A DNA stretch of 45,925 bases. Source: an uncultured Sphingosinicella sp. (GTDB taxonomy: Bacteria; Pseudomonadota; Alphaproteobacteria; Sphingomonadales; Sphingomonadaceae). The DNA lies in NCBI RefSeq assembly GCF_902806315.1, contig NZ_CADCWD010000073.1:1-45925 (forward strand), read 5' to 3'. Shown piece after piece: positions 7,793 through 15,390 of this stretch. The notes under the pieces were generated by a model, which ran no database searches, was not told the origin of the DNA, and saw nothing but the letters and a program-made list of their open reading frames with translations. Made by a program: the position numbers and the translations under genes. How positions within the stretch are numbered: position 1 is the stretch's first letter; each line of letters begins with the position of its first letter.

Positions 7793-9415
7793 ATGCAAAC
7801 TGTCGAGACGTTGAACGAGGGCCTGAAGCGTGCCTTCCGGATCACCATCCCCGCCCAGGATATCGACGCGCGGGTCGACAAGGAGCTGAAAACGGTCGCG
7901 CCGCGCATCCAGATGCCCGGCTTCCGCCCCGGCAAGGTCCCCGCGAACCTGGTGCGCAAGATGCACGGTCCCGCGTTGCAGCAGGAAGCCTTGAATAGCG
8001 CCATCCAGGAAGGCGTGCAGAAGGTGATGGCGGATAACCGCATCCGCCCCGCGATGCAGCCCTCGGTCGCGCTCGAGGATGGCCATGGCCCCGGCCAGGA
8101 CGCCGTCGTAAATGTCGAGGTGGAGACGCTTCCCGAAATCCCGACGCCGCAGATCGACGCCCTCAAGCTCGAGCGCCTCACGGTCGAGGCTTCGGAGGAC
8201 ATGGTCGACGAGCGCGTGCAGCAGCTCGCTGCCGGGCAGAAGAGCTTCGATCCCGCGCCGGCCGATTACGCCGCGCAGAGCGGTGACCTGGTCATCGTCG
8301 ATTATGAGGGCAAGGTCGGCGGCGAGCCGTTCGAGGGCGGCAACGGCGAGGGCATGTCCGTCGAGCTGGGCTCCGGGCGCCTGATCCCGGGCTTCGAGGA
8401 CCAACTCGTAGGAGCAAAGGCGAACGAGCAGCGCACGCTCAACGTGACCTTCCCCGAGGACTACAACGTCGATTACCTGAAGGGCCAGCCGGCGACCTTC
8501 GACGTGACCGTCAACGAGGTGCAGAAGCCGAAGGAAGCGCAGGCGAACGACGACTTCGCCAAGTCGCTTGGGCTGGAAAGCCTTGAGCAGCTCCGTGGCC
8601 TTCTCAAGGGCCAGGTCGAGCAGGAGCTGAACGGCCTCACCCGCACGCACATGAAGCGCAAGCTGCTCGACCAGCTCGCCTCGGCTCACGATTTCCCGGT
8701 CCCGCCCTCGATGGTTGAGGCCGAGTTCCAGCAGATTTGGCAGCAGCTCGAGCACGAAGCGACGCACGAAGCCGACCCGGAAGCCGCGCGCGCTGAAATG
8801 GAAGGCGAGCGCGACGAATATCGCGCCATCGCCGAGCGCCGCGTGCGCCTGGGCCTGCTGCTCTCTGAGATCGGCCAGTCGAACGGCATCGACATCAGCA
8901 GCCAAGAGATGAACGGCCTCATCGCTCAGGCCGCCCAGCAATATCGGCCCGCCGACCGCGACAAGTTCATCGAATATATCCGCAACGAGCCGATGGCGGC
9001 GGCGCAGCTGCGGGCGCCTTTGTTCGAGGACAAGGTGGTGGATTTCCTGTTTGCTCGCGCGGAGATTTCAGACCGGACCGTGACGCGGCCGGAGCTCGAG
9101 TCGGAGATCGAGGGCGAGGAGGGGCATGTGCATGGCCCGGGCTGCGGCCACGACCATAGCCATGACCACGATCATGCACCCGCTCCTGCTTCGAAGGCGA
9201 AGAAGGGCAAGAAGGCCGCTGTCGATGGGCCGACGGCCGAGGCCGCTCCGGAAACGGAGGCCAAGCCCGCCAAGAAGCCACGCGCCAAGAAGGCGGCTGC
9301 GGGAGAGGCTGCTGCCGACCTTACGGCAGCCGAGGCGGCTCCCGCCGAAGCTTCGGCAGCCGAGGCCGCTCCGGCCAAGAAGGCTCCGGCCAAGCGCGCC
9401 AAGAAGGATGCCTGA
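7793..9415 (+). CDS. tig: trigger factor, with long His/Ala/Lys-rich tail
   Basis: The ribosome-bound chaperone and peptidyl-prolyl isomerase. The ribosome-docking signature GFRPGKVP is at residues 43-50. The FKBP-type domain spans roughly 160-245 (SGDLVIVDYEGKVGGEPFEGG ... GSGRLIPGFEDQLVGA). The helical chaperone arms follow to about residue 435. The protein has 540 residues, about 100 more than E. coli Tig. The extra part is a C-terminal tail with a His-rich patch (HVHGPGCGHDHSHDHDH, near 445-461) and then alternating Ala-Glu and Lys-Ala-Pro segments. ATG at 7793 gives the canonical start. A hairpin terminator follows at 9423. tig is usually next to clpP, but here clpP is 12 kb away. Confidence 0.97.
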   Translation: MQTVETLNEGLKRAFRITIPAQDIDARVDKELKTVAPRIQMPGFRPGKVPANLVRKMHGPALQQEALNSAIQEGVQKVMADNRIRPAMQPSVALEDGHGPGQDAVVNVEVETLPEIPTPQIDALKLERLTVEASEDMVDERVQQLAAGQKSFDPAPADYAAQSGDLVIVDYEGKVGGEPFEGGNGEGMSVELGSGRLIPGFEDQLVGAKANEQRTLNVTFPEDYNVDYLKGQPATFDVTVNEVQKPKEAQANDDFAKSLGLESLEQLRGLLKGQVEQELNGLTRTHMKRKLLDQLASAHDFPVPPSMVEAEFQQIWQQLEHEATHEADPEAARAEMEGERDEYRAIAERRVRLGLLLSEIGQSNGIDISSQEMNGLIAQAAQQYRPADRDKFIEYIRNEPMAAAQLRAPLFEDKVVDFLFARAEISDRTVTRPELESEIEGEEGHVHGPGCGHDHSHDHDHAPAPASKAKKGKKAAVDGPTAEAAPETEAKPAKKPRAKKAAAGEAAADLTAAEAAPAEASAAEAAPAKKAPAKRAKKDA

Positions 9416-9422
9416 TCGTTAC

Positions 9423-9453
9423 CCCTTCCGCCCTAACGGGGCGGGAGGGCTTT
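9423..9453 (+). terminator. intrinsic-type terminator after tig
   Basis: CCCTTCCGCCC (9423-9433), loop TAACG, GGGCGGGAGGG (9439-9449), then CTTT. The stem is 11 base pairs with one wobble, starting 7 bases past the tig stop. The T-tract is short, so termination may be partial. Confidence 0.6.
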
Positions 9454-9466
9454 GGGGGGCTGAGGC

Positions 9467-10414
9467 ATGGAAGACGGACGGCTCCGCATCGCGGTCCTGC
9501 TGCCCTGCTACAATGAGGAAGCGGCAATCTCGCAGACGGTCGCCGCCTTCCGCGCCGCGCTGCCGGGCGCCCTCATCTACGTCTACGACAACAATTCAGC
9601 CGACCGCACCCGGGAGGTCGCCGCGGAAGCAGGCGCGATCGTCCGCACCGAGCGCATGCAAGGCAAGGGCCATGTCGTGCGCCGCATGTTCGCCGACGTC
9701 GAGGCGGACGTCTATGTGATGGCGGACGGCGATGCGACCTACGACGCCTCCGCCGCGCCCGAACTGGTGCGGCGCCTCGTCGAGGAGCAGCTCGACATGG
9801 TGGTGGGCGCCCGCAAGTCGGAGGTCGAGGAGGCCTATCGCCGAGGCCACCGGCTCGGCAACCGCCTGTTCACGGGCCTGCTCGCCAACCTGTTCGGCCG
9901 GAGTTTCAGCGACATCTTCTCGGGCTACCGCGTCTTCTCGCGCCGCTTCGCCAAGTCGTTTCCGGCACTCTCCCGCGGGTTCGAGACCGAGACCGAGATC
10001 AGCGTCCACGCGCTGGAACTCGCCATGCCGGTCGGCGAGATCGTCACCGCCTATGGCGCGCGGCCCGAAGGCTCGGCGTCCAAGCTCTCCACCTACCGCG
10101 ACGGCTGGCGGATCATGCGCACGATCCTCCACCTGTTCCGGATCGAGCGCCCGGTGCTCTTCTACGGCGGGTTCGGCCTGTTCCTCGCGGCAGTCGCGAT
10201 CGTGATCAGCATCCCGCTCGTCATCACCTTCGCGCAAACCGGCCTCGTGCCGCGCTTCCCGACGGCGATCCTTGCAACCGGCCTGATGATCGTCGCGTTC
10301 ATGAGCTTCATGTGCGGCCTCATCCTCGACACGGTGGTGCGGGGCAGGCGCGAGGTTCGGCGGCTTCACTATCTGAGCCTTCCCGCGCCCGGCCAGGCGC
10401 CGCCGGAACGCTGA
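9467..10414 (+). CDS. family 2 glycosyltransferase, polyprenyl-phosphate type
   Basis: A 315-residue GT-A glycosyltransferase of the dolichol/undecaprenyl-phosphate sugar synthase type (DPM1/GtrB-like). The N-terminal catalytic domain has LLPCYNEE (12-19), YDNNSADRT, and the metal-binding DGDATYD region. Further on are the FSDIFSGYRVFSRRF acceptor-loop region and the YRDGWRIM amphipathic helix. Two membrane helices close the protein (about 230-255 and 265-285), anchoring it at the inner membrane. The expected reaction is transfer of a sugar from a nucleotide donor to a lipid phosphate; which sugar cannot be read from the sequence. A small gene follows after 11 bases. Confidence 0.88.
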   Translation: MEDGRLRIAVLLPCYNEEAAISQTVAAFRAALPGALIYVYDNNSADRTREVAAEAGAIVRTERMQGKGHVVRRMFADVEADVYVMADGDATYDASAAPELVRRLVEEQLDMVVGARKSEVEEAYRRGHRLGNRLFTGLLANLFGRSFSDIFSGYRVFSRRFAKSFPALSRGFETETEISVHALELAMPVGEIVTAYGARPEGSASKLSTYRDGWRIMRTILHLFRIERPVLFYGGFGLFLAAVAIVISIPLVITFAQTGLVPRFPTAILATGLMIVAFMSFMCGLILDTVVRGRREVRRLHYLSLPAPGQAPPER

Positions 10415-10425
10415 AGGAGCCTTCG

Positions 10426-10572
10426 ATGTCGCTGGACGACGAGATCATCGACACACCGGACGGCCCGATGACCTGGGCACAATGGAAGAAGAAGAACCCG
10501 GTCCAGATCCCGTCGCGCCGGACCAAGGGGAAGGACCTGCCGGTCAAGGTGAAACGCTTCACCGAAAAGTGA
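10426..10572 (+). CDS. 48-residue basic small protein
   Basis: ATG at 10426 is preceded by AAGGAG at a good distance and lies 11 bases after the glycosyltransferase stop. The product starts acidic (MSLDDEIIDTPDGPMTW) and ends strongly basic (RRTKGKDLPVKVKRFTEK), without a membrane segment. No family is recognised. The strong ribosome binding site and the charge pattern support a translated gene, probably in the same operon as the glycosyltransferase. Confidence 0.65.
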   Translation: MSLDDEIIDTPDGPMTWAQWKKKNPVQIPSRRTKGKDLPVKVKRFTEK

Positions 10573-10661
10573 ATGGGGGTGAGTGAAACCGCAGGCAACG
10601 GCTTGCGCGGCGCGGCGTTCTCCCCAGCTTGTGCCTCCACTCCCCGACCAAGAAGCGAAAT

Positions 10662-11351
10662 ATGTCCAAGATCGTCAACGGCTCGAGCCTGCAGCCTGTG
10701 TCCGGCGGAGCGCCCAAGCAGATCGTCCTGCTCCTTCACGGCTACGGCTCCAGCGGCGCCGACCTGATCTCGCTCGCACCGCACTGGCGCCAGAGCTTGC
10801 CGGATGCCCTGTTCCTCGCGCCCAACGCGCCGCAGCGTTGCGGCTGGGGGGCAGGGGGGGGAGGGTTTCAATGGTGGGGACTGTCGGCCTTCACTCCGCA
10901 GGCGCTCGCCGCCGGAGCCGCGGGCGCGGCGCCTGCGATCGACGCTTTCATCGACCGCAAGCTCGATCAATATGGACTGAGCGAGGCGGACCTCGCCATT
11001 GTCGGCTTCAGCCAGGGCACGATGATGGCGCTCCATGTCGGGCTGCGGCGGACGCGGCCCGTCGCCGCGATCGTCGGCTATTCAGGCATGCTGACCGGCG
11101 CGCCCGAGCTCGCCCATCATCCGATCACCAAGCCGCCGGTGCTGCTCATCCACGGATCGTCCGACCCGATCGTCCCTGTGTCGGCACTCCATGCCGCGAA
11201 AAAGGATCTCGAACATCTCGGGATCGAGGTCACGACGCACGTGTCGCACGGCCTGGGGCACAGCGTCGACCCGGTCGGCCTGCGGATGGGCGGGGAGTTT
11301 GTCATGAAGGCTCTTGGCGCGGAAGCGAATGCGGCGCGGGCGAGCCGGTAA
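10662..11351 (+). CDS. carboxylesterase/phospholipase family hydrolase
   Basis: A 229-residue alpha/beta hydrolase of the acyl-protein thioesterase/carboxylesterase group (COG0400). The oxyanion strand LLLHGYGSSGAD is near residues 23-34. The nucleophile is Ser117 in GFSQG, the acid Asp168 in HGSSDPIVP, and the histidine His200 in SHGLGHS. There is no signal peptide, so it is cytoplasmic. The start is at MSKIVNG rather than an ATG 11 codons upstream, since the extra residues are unlike the family. A 30-bp palindromic repeat begins 14 bases after its stop, and the repeat-and-gene region starts there. Confidence 0.88.
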   Translation: MSKIVNGSSLQPVSGGAPKQIVLLLHGYGSSGADLISLAPHWRQSLPDALFLAPNAPQRCGWGAGGGGFQWWGLSAFTPQALAAGAAGAAPAIDAFIDRKLDQYGLSEADLAIVGFSQGTMMALHVGLRRTRPVAAIVGYSGMLTGAPELAHHPITKPPVLLIHGSSDPIVPVSALHAAKKDLEHLGIEVTTHVSHGLGHSVDPVGLRMGGEFVMKALGAEANAARASR

Positions 11352-11364
11352 TTGAGCGGAGCCG

Positions 11365-11394
11365 GATGTCGGTTTTCGACCCAAAACGGACATT
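11365..11394 (+). repeat. 30-bp palindromic repeat, copy 1
   Basis: Diverged copy with arms GATGTCGGT and ACGGACATT around TTTCGACCCAAA. The family consensus is 9-bp arms AATGTCCGC/GCGGACATT around TTTCCACCCATT. Its last base is part of the stop codon of the minus-strand gene at 11394-11888. Confidence 0.7.
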
Positions 11395-11888
11395 CAGGTG
11401 CGTCGTGTAGCTGCCGACTCCACGATGTCCCTCGCTTGCTCGTCTGAGACAGCACGCCTTGGAATGAAGTTGAACATGTAGTCACTCTGGAAGAGCAGGA
11501 TTACGTTTCGCCCCTGAACAATGCGCACGAAGTCCCGCCAATCGAAATCAGAACTGCCCTGAGCAGATTGCAACTGAATGCGTTCGGAGGACCAGTTGAT
11601 ATCAGTCGAACTTTGAAGTGCCTTTAGTTGCCGGAATACGCGACGCGACCGGGCCGGTATCAGGATGTAGTTCATGGCAAAGATGCAGGCGAGCAGGAAC
11701 GACCAGAAGATAAAGCCCAGTGTCGCGCCGGTTATGACCGCCCAAGCACCACCCCGTTGAGCGAATAACGTGCCGATCAGGGCGAAGAGCAAACTACCAG
11801 CAACATAGCTCCAGACAGTTCGCTTCGACTTGAGGGAAGACCAGAAGTGCAGCCGGTTCGCTGCTATCAGGTCAGCCGTATCGGGCAT
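11394..11888 (-). CDS. YcxB-like membrane protein
   Basis: A 164-residue protein starting MPDTADLIAANRL. It has two hydrophobic segments near residues 30-48 (VAGSLLFALIGTLFA) and 55-78 (ITGATLGFIFWSFLLACIFAM), then a cytoplasmic domain (DINWSSERIQLQSAQGSSDFDWRDF ... VILLFQSDYMFNFIPRRAVS). The last part resembles the YcxB-like C-terminal domain: substrate-like beta strands ending in an FIPRR motif. The frame is open further upstream through repeat copy 2, but those residues (MSAMGGKQTF) are a translation of the repeat and are excluded. The function of this family is unknown. Base composition is lower in GC than its neighbours. Confidence 0.7.
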   Translation of the reverse strand: MPDTADLIAANRLHFWSSLKSKRTVWSYVAGSLLFALIGTLFAQRGGAWAVITGATLGFIFWSFLLACIFAMNYILIPARSRRVFRQLKALQSSTDINWSSERIQLQSAQGSSDFDWRDFVRIVQGRNVILLFQSDYMFNFIPRRAVSDEQARDIVESAATRRT

Positions 11889-11940
11889 GAAAGAAGCAGA
11901 GCGCATTCGGCCTCTATGCAGATCAAGCGAGCCCTCCGCA

Positions 11941-11970
11941 AATGTCTGCTTTCCACCCATTGCGGACATT
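11941..11970 (+). repeat. 30-bp palindromic repeat, copy 2
   Basis: Near-consensus: arms AATGTCTGC and GCGGACATT around TTTCCACCCATT, with one arm mismatch. It lies between the YcxB-like gene and the aspartyl protease gene. About 200 bases without a gene follow. Confidence 0.85.
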
Positions 11971-12170
11971 AGCAGCAACGGAGGGTTTCACCCGGCTTCC
12001 AAACATCAACGTGCTCCGGAACGGGCCAAAGCTTAATCGGGGTGCCACCTTTCAGATACCGGGATCCTTCGCGGAGCCGGCGTTCGTCGAGTGCGACGGC
12101 GCCGTGTCGGTCAAGCATGGCAAGCAGGCGCCGCGAGGTATATCCTCAAAGTCCTCTGCTCGACGAAAGG

Positions 12171-13200
12171 ATGCGCTTGCCGGTCCCCCGCTCCATCATC
12201 GGCCTGGCACTGGCGGTGACTTGGTCCGTAGTCGGCTTCGGAGCAGCCTTCCACCCTGCCGCCGCTCCCGCCCGCAACACTCGACGATACGCTCGCGATC
12301 GGCGGCGAGGACATCGAGGCCCGCAAGGTGGAGACGCGCCTCACCGTGGAAGTGCGGGTAAACGGCCGCGGGCCCTACCAGTTCGTCGTGGACAGTGGCG
12401 CCGACACGTCCGTGGTAGGGCTCCGCATCGCGCGCGAGCTGCAACTGCCACTCGGCACGCCGGTGATCCTGAACAACATGACCGACCGCAACATCGTCGA
12501 CCGCGTGCGCGTTCAGGAACTGACGCTGGGCCCGAGCACGATCAGGAACCTGCATCTCCCCGCACTGCGAGAAGCGGATCTGGGCGGCGCGGGAATGATC
12601 GGCATCGACGCCCTCGCCCGCCAGCGGCTGATGATGGATTTCGAGAAGCGTCTCATCAAGGTCGAGGACGCCAGAAAGCCCGTGAAGACGCTTCCCGGCG
12701 ACATAGTGGTCACGGCGCGGCTGGAGCGTGGCCAGTTGATCCTGACCAAAATCAGAGCCGCAGGCGTATCGCTCGACGCGGTGGTCGATACCGGATCCCA
12801 GATCACGATCGGCAATCTCGCCCTTCGCGACAAGCTCATCCGCCGCAAGCGCGCCAAGTTGGAGACTGTCAAGGCGACGGGCGTAACGGGCAAGACCATC
12901 GATCTGCAACTTGCCGTCGTTCCCGAGCTCCAGCTCGGCGCGGTGACCTTCCGCAATGTGCCGATGGCGTTCGCGGACGCCCCGCCGTTCGAAGTCTTCG
13001 GCCTTGTCGACCAGCCCGCCTTGCTCCTGGGCACCGACCTCCTGGAGACTTTCCGCCGGGTGTCGCTCGACTTTCGCGGGCGCAAAGTCCGTTTCCAGCT
13101 CCGTCGCTGCAAGTCGCAGGCCATTGCGATCAGCACTTCGAAGATGGGCTCGACGACGCGTCTGTCATCTACGGGCAGCCCCGAAGTGTGCAGTCGATAG
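12171..13200 (+). pseudogene. secreted retropepsin-like aspartyl protease, split by a frameshift
   Basis: The main frame (GTG 12328 to 13200, 290 residues) holds two aspartyl-protease half-domains in tandem, with active-site motifs FVVDSGADTSVV and AVVDTGSQITIG. It ends in a strand region LLLGTDLLETFRRVSLDF. Upstream in that frame, sense codons read PPLPPATLDDTLAIGG, a typical start of the mature protein, but no start codon is found before a TAG at 12229. A signal peptide (MRLPVPRSIIGLALAVTW) is encoded at 12171 in another frame, with an alternative TTG start at 12177 at better spacing from AAAGG. A one-base shift between about 12232 and 12290 would join them. This may be an inactivating mutation, a sequencing error or recoding. 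Confidence 0.7.
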
Positions 13201-13282
13201 CCGTTCCGGGCGCCGAGAGTCCGCCGCCGAGAGTCCGCCGCCGCGATGGCGACGATCACTGGCGGAACGGCAGGTGATGAGC

Positions 13283-13312
13283 AATGTCCGCTTTCTACCC
13301 GAAGCGGACGTT
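13283..13312 (+). repeat. 30-bp palindromic repeat, copy 3
   Basis: Arms AATGTCCGC and GCGGACGTT around TTTCTACCCGAA. It lies between the protease gene and the small minus-strand gene at 13334. Confidence 0.8.
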
Positions 13313-13333
13313 GGGCTAAAACGTGGCCTGCCT

Positions 13334-13522
13334 CTATCGAGCTGCCAACCAAGCATCGCTGCAGATCAGTATCAGCTCTCGCCTTGCCGATGGGGCAGCT
13401 AGGTGCGCTTCCACCGCCGCCCGATCCTGTTCGGGCAGGCGCCGGATAATCTCCGCAACACTGCGGCACTGCCCGGACCGAGCAAGACTGAAGGCACGTT
13501 CGACCGCTGCAGACCCCGTCAT
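13334..13522 (-). CDS. 62-residue protein, sphingomonad small helical family
   Basis: Starts at MTGSAAVERAF, with AGAGG six bases upstream on the minus strand. The product is helical and basic (AFSLARSGQCRSVAEIIRRL ... AAVEAHLAAPSARREL), with no membrane segment. The pattern of an N-terminal helix AFxLARSGxCxSVxEI is one I recall from small uncharacterised sphingomonad proteins, but the function is unknown. It is a single gene between repeat copies 3 and 4 and is opposite in strand to both neighbours. Residues upstream of this Met in the same frame come from repeat copy 4 and are excluded. Confidence 0.6.
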   Translation of the reverse strand: MTGSAAVERAFSLARSGQCRSVAEIIRRLPEQDRAAVEAHLAAPSARRELILICSDAWLAAR

Positions 13523-13557
13523 TGCTTGCCTCTTAGCGCAGAGAGTGGGTTGACGCG

Positions 13558-13587
13558 AACGTCCTCGTTCCACCCATCGCGGACATG
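13558..13587 (+). repeat. 30-bp palindromic repeat, copy 4
   Basis: Arms AACGTCCTC and GCGGACATG around GTTCCACCCATC. It precedes the secreted protein gene at 13618 by 30 bases. Confidence 0.75.
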
Positions 13588-13617
13588 CGCTCACACCCGG
13601 TTCAGTGTGAGCCTCGT

Positions 13618-13983
13618 ATGACCAGCGCCATGAAAGCCCAATTCCTGTTTATCGCAGCCATGCTGTCCATGCCGGCGTCCGCCTTCGCCACTCCTGCGGC
13701 GGTTGGCGAGGAGGCCCGGATCGCCTTCCCCAACAACGCCACGATCCGGACCTTCCGCGCCGAAAACCGCGAAACGGTCTACATCCAGGACCGCGCGCGG
13801 CGCTGGTATCGGGCACAGGTGATCGGGCCCTGCCTGGAACTCCCCTATGCTCGGGCGATCGGGGTCGACACGCGCGGCTCCAGGGTCCTCGATCGCTTTT
13901 CGGCGCTGATTGTCGAACGTGAGCGTTGCCAGCTGATCTCGTTCGTCCGCGTGGCGGGCCCGCCGGAGCGCCGACGCCGCTAA
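13618..13983 (+). CDS. secreted protein, DUF6491-like
   Basis: A 121-residue exported protein. The signal peptide is at residues 1-24 (MKAQFLFIAAMLSMPASAFA in its core, cleavage after ASAFA). The mature part reads IAFPNNATIRTFRAENRETVYIQ..RRWYRA, then GPCLELPYARAIGVDTRGS. Two cysteines, one in GPC and one in ERCQLI, may form a disulfide in the periplasm. This matches, from memory, the DUF6491 family of uncharacterised alphaproteobacterial proteins. The start chosen is the first ATG after repeat copy 4; an internal ATG four codons later is also possible. It stands alone between repeat copies 4 and 5. Confidence 0.75.
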   Translation: MTSAMKAQFLFIAAMLSMPASAFATPAAVGEEARIAFPNNATIRTFRAENRETVYIQDRARRWYRAQVIGPCLELPYARAIGVDTRGSRVLDRFSALIVERERCQLISFVRVAGPPERRRR

Positions 13984-14048
13984 ATTACGGGCAGCGACTG
14001 CTCCGCCATTCCCGTAATCGGGGGCCTGCGTGCCCTCGAGTGAGCTTC

Positions 14049-14078
14049 GATCTCCGCTTTCCACCCGAAGCGGCCCTC
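14049..14078 (+). repeat. 30-bp palindromic repeat, copy 5 (degenerate)
   Basis: Left arm GATCTCCGC, centre TTTCCACCCGAA, right arm GCGGCCCTC. The centre and inner arms are kept and the outer arms have decayed. It lies between the DUF6491-like gene and the XRE operon. Confidence 0.65.
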
Positions 14079-14104
14079 GGCTGCCGCGGCGATGCTGGCC
14101 GGCT

Positions 14105-14302
14105 TCAAGATTGCGGCTGATCGAAAATTGCCTCGACCGGCTGTTCGAAAAGCCTGGCTATTCGAAATGCGAGCGACAGGGACGGATCGTGCTTCCCGTT
14201 TTCTATGGCGTTGATCGCCTGGCGCGACACGGCGAGACGCTCGCCGAGCTCGGCCTGACTCCAGGCTCGCGCCGTGCGCAGGTCTTTGACACGGTTGTTC
14301 AT
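14105..14302 (-). CDS. XRE-family transcriptional regulator
   Basis: A 65-residue protein that is one helix-turn-helix domain of the Cro/C1 type: MNNRVKDLRTARAWSQAELGE, then RLAVSRQAINAIENGKHDPSL, then LAFRIARLFEQPVEAIF. The pattern SQAELGERLAVSRQAINAIE is the recognition core, and the length is typical of the small YgzD-like regulators. Its ATG overlaps the stop of the upstream membrane protein gene (ATGA), so both are made from one message. Two near-identical 18-bp palindromes upstream of the operon (14805-14859) are the expected operator, which implies autoregulation. Confidence 0.92.
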   Translation of the reverse strand: MNNRVKDLRTARAWSQAELGERLAVSRQAINAIENGKHDPSLSLAFRIARLFEQPVEAIFDQPQS

Positions 14303-14775
14303 CTCTGTTCGCCGGTGAACGTCGGCTCGACAAGCCAACTCAGCAGCGCGGTTGGAAGCACCGAAGCATAGAGGAAGACGCCCCAAACCACCCCGTTGAA
14401 CTGCTCGTAGGTAGATGGAAGCCAGAAACCTTTGTCGCTGGCGATCGCGGCATAAAGAACCAGCAGGAGGGCCAACATGGCGAAGGCAGCATAGCAAGCG
14501 CTCAAGGCTCGACCTCGCAAGCGAAGCTCATATTCGTCGAGGAGCTTCGTGTCTTCCCCCACGATCCGCTGCAAGGACCTGCCGATCAGCGGCGCGTAGG
14601 CGATCAGAGCAAGCAGGATGAGCCCGTAGCCCGCGAGCTTGGTTGAAAGCGCGTCGGGCCCGAGCGCCAGCAAGAGCGCTCCGGCCGGGTAAGCGACCAA
14701 ACTGAATGTGGAAAATAACCGGACCTTAGCGACCGACACGTCGCGAGCACCGTTCTGAGCCTGTAAATAAAGCAT
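14299..14775 (-). CDS. four-helix membrane protein co-transcribed with XRE regulator
   Basis: A 158-residue inner-membrane protein. Hydrophobic segments lie near residues 22-44 (FSTFSLVAYPAGALLLALG), 49-68 (LAGYGLILLALIAYAPLIG), 90-112 (ALSACYAAFAMLALLLVLYAA) and 128-150 (VVWGVFLYASVLPTALLSWL). A cytoplasmic loop DTKLLDEYELRLRGRA separates helices 2 and 3 and carries the conserved-looking LDEYELRLR motif. Pairs of such a membrane protein with a small XRE regulator are common in bacteria (DUF2178-like in some annotations), with no established function. AAGGGGG lies seven bases before the ATG. It is first in the operon with the regulator at 14105. Confidence 0.8.
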   Translation of the reverse strand: MLYLQAQNGARDVSVAKVRLFSTFSLVAYPAGALLLALGPDALSTKLAGYGLILLALIAYAPLIGRSLQRIVGEDTKLLDEYELRLRGRALSACYAAFAMLALLLVLYAAIASDKGFWLPSTYEQFNGVVWGVFLYASVLPTALLSWLVEPTFTGEQR

Positions 14776-14804
14776 CTCGACCCCCTTCGCTTATCCGACC
14801 CATT

Positions 14805-14859
14805 TGTCAGGATAACTTGACATACGGCGCTGATTGCGGGGTGTCAAGAGAACCTGACA
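14805..14859 (-). promoter_or_regulatory. twin 18-bp palindromic operators over the XRE operon promoter
   Basis: TGTCAGGATAACTTGACA (14805-14822) and TGTCAAGAGAACCTGACA (14842-14859) are two palindromes of the form TGTCA-N8-TGACA. The second, read on the minus strand, matches the first at 14 of 18 positions, so they face each other with centres 37 bases apart. A minus-strand promoter fits exactly across them: TTGACA (14847-14842), 17 bases, TATGTC (14824-14819). One operator covers the -35 box and the other the -10 box. The first operon gene starts 30 bases further on at 14775. Confidence 0.75.
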
Positions 14860-14897
14860 TCGTGGTGCTGGAATGGTGTTGAAGCGGGGTGGCAGGC

Positions 14898-14926
14898 GGG
14901 TCCCGCGTTCACCCATTGCGGACATT
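14898..14926 (+). repeat. palindromic repeat, copy 6
   Basis: 29 bases: GGGTCCCGC, GTTCACCCATT, GCGGACATT. One base is missing in the centre. It lies between the XRE operon and the membrane protein gene at 14935-15360. Confidence 0.7.
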
Positions 14927-14934
14927 CGGGGGCG

Positions 14935-15360
14935 TCAGACGGACTGGCTTCGGCAGTTCTTCCCAACACCTCTCCATGCCACGCGGGCAGTGACCGCCAC
15001 GAACAGCATGAAGCCGATCTGGCTTATGAGGAAAAAGCTTGATGCGGCGAGCCTGAGGAACTCCCCTTCAGGAGCTCGATGTGCGGTTATGGCGAGATTT
15101 TGGACGACGTTGGTCGCGATGAGCAGGACGGTGCTCACGATCCCCAGCTTCGGACGGGCAAAAAGGAGGACTGCGATCACCGGGTCGAAGATCGTCAGGC
15201 TCGACCAGTAAGCGGCGCTGGCCCAGCCGACCCCGTGATAGTCCCAGAAGAGGCCGTGCTGGAGCAAGAGGCGGGCATGGTTTGCCCATGCAATCAGCAG
15301 GCACGCGGCCCAGATGCTTCTCACGATCAGGCTGGCGCGCTGCACGGGTGGATCATGCAC
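14935..15360 (-). CDS. four-helix membrane protein of unknown function
   Basis: A 141-residue integral membrane protein. Predicted helices are near residues 8-28 (SLIVRSIWAACLLIAWA), 46-66 (WASAAYWSSLTIFDPVIAVLL), 72-92 (LGIVSTVLLIATNVVQNLAI) and 108-128 (SSFFLISQIGFMLFVAVTA). The helix 1-2 loop reads RLLLQHGLFWDYHGVG, and HR residues follow helix 3, a layout seen in many small uncharacterised membrane proteins. No family is assigned. It is a single gene bounded by repeat copies 6 and 7 and transcribed opposite to its right neighbour. Confidence 0.75.
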   Translation of the reverse strand: MHDPPVQRASLIVRSIWAACLLIAWANHARLLLQHGLFWDYHGVGWASAAYWSSLTIFDPVIAVLLFARPKLGIVSTVLLIATNVVQNLAITAHRAPEGEFLRLAASSFFLISQIGFMLFVAVTARVAWRGVGKNCRSQSV

Positions 15361-15390
15361 GGGGAAGGGCGCTTGTCCAGGCGAGCATCA

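Noticed and set aside
11889-11978. Upstream extension of the YcxB-like protein to an ATG near 11978
   Set aside because: The added residues are a translation of repeat copy 2 and unrelated sequence, so the start at 11888 is preferred.
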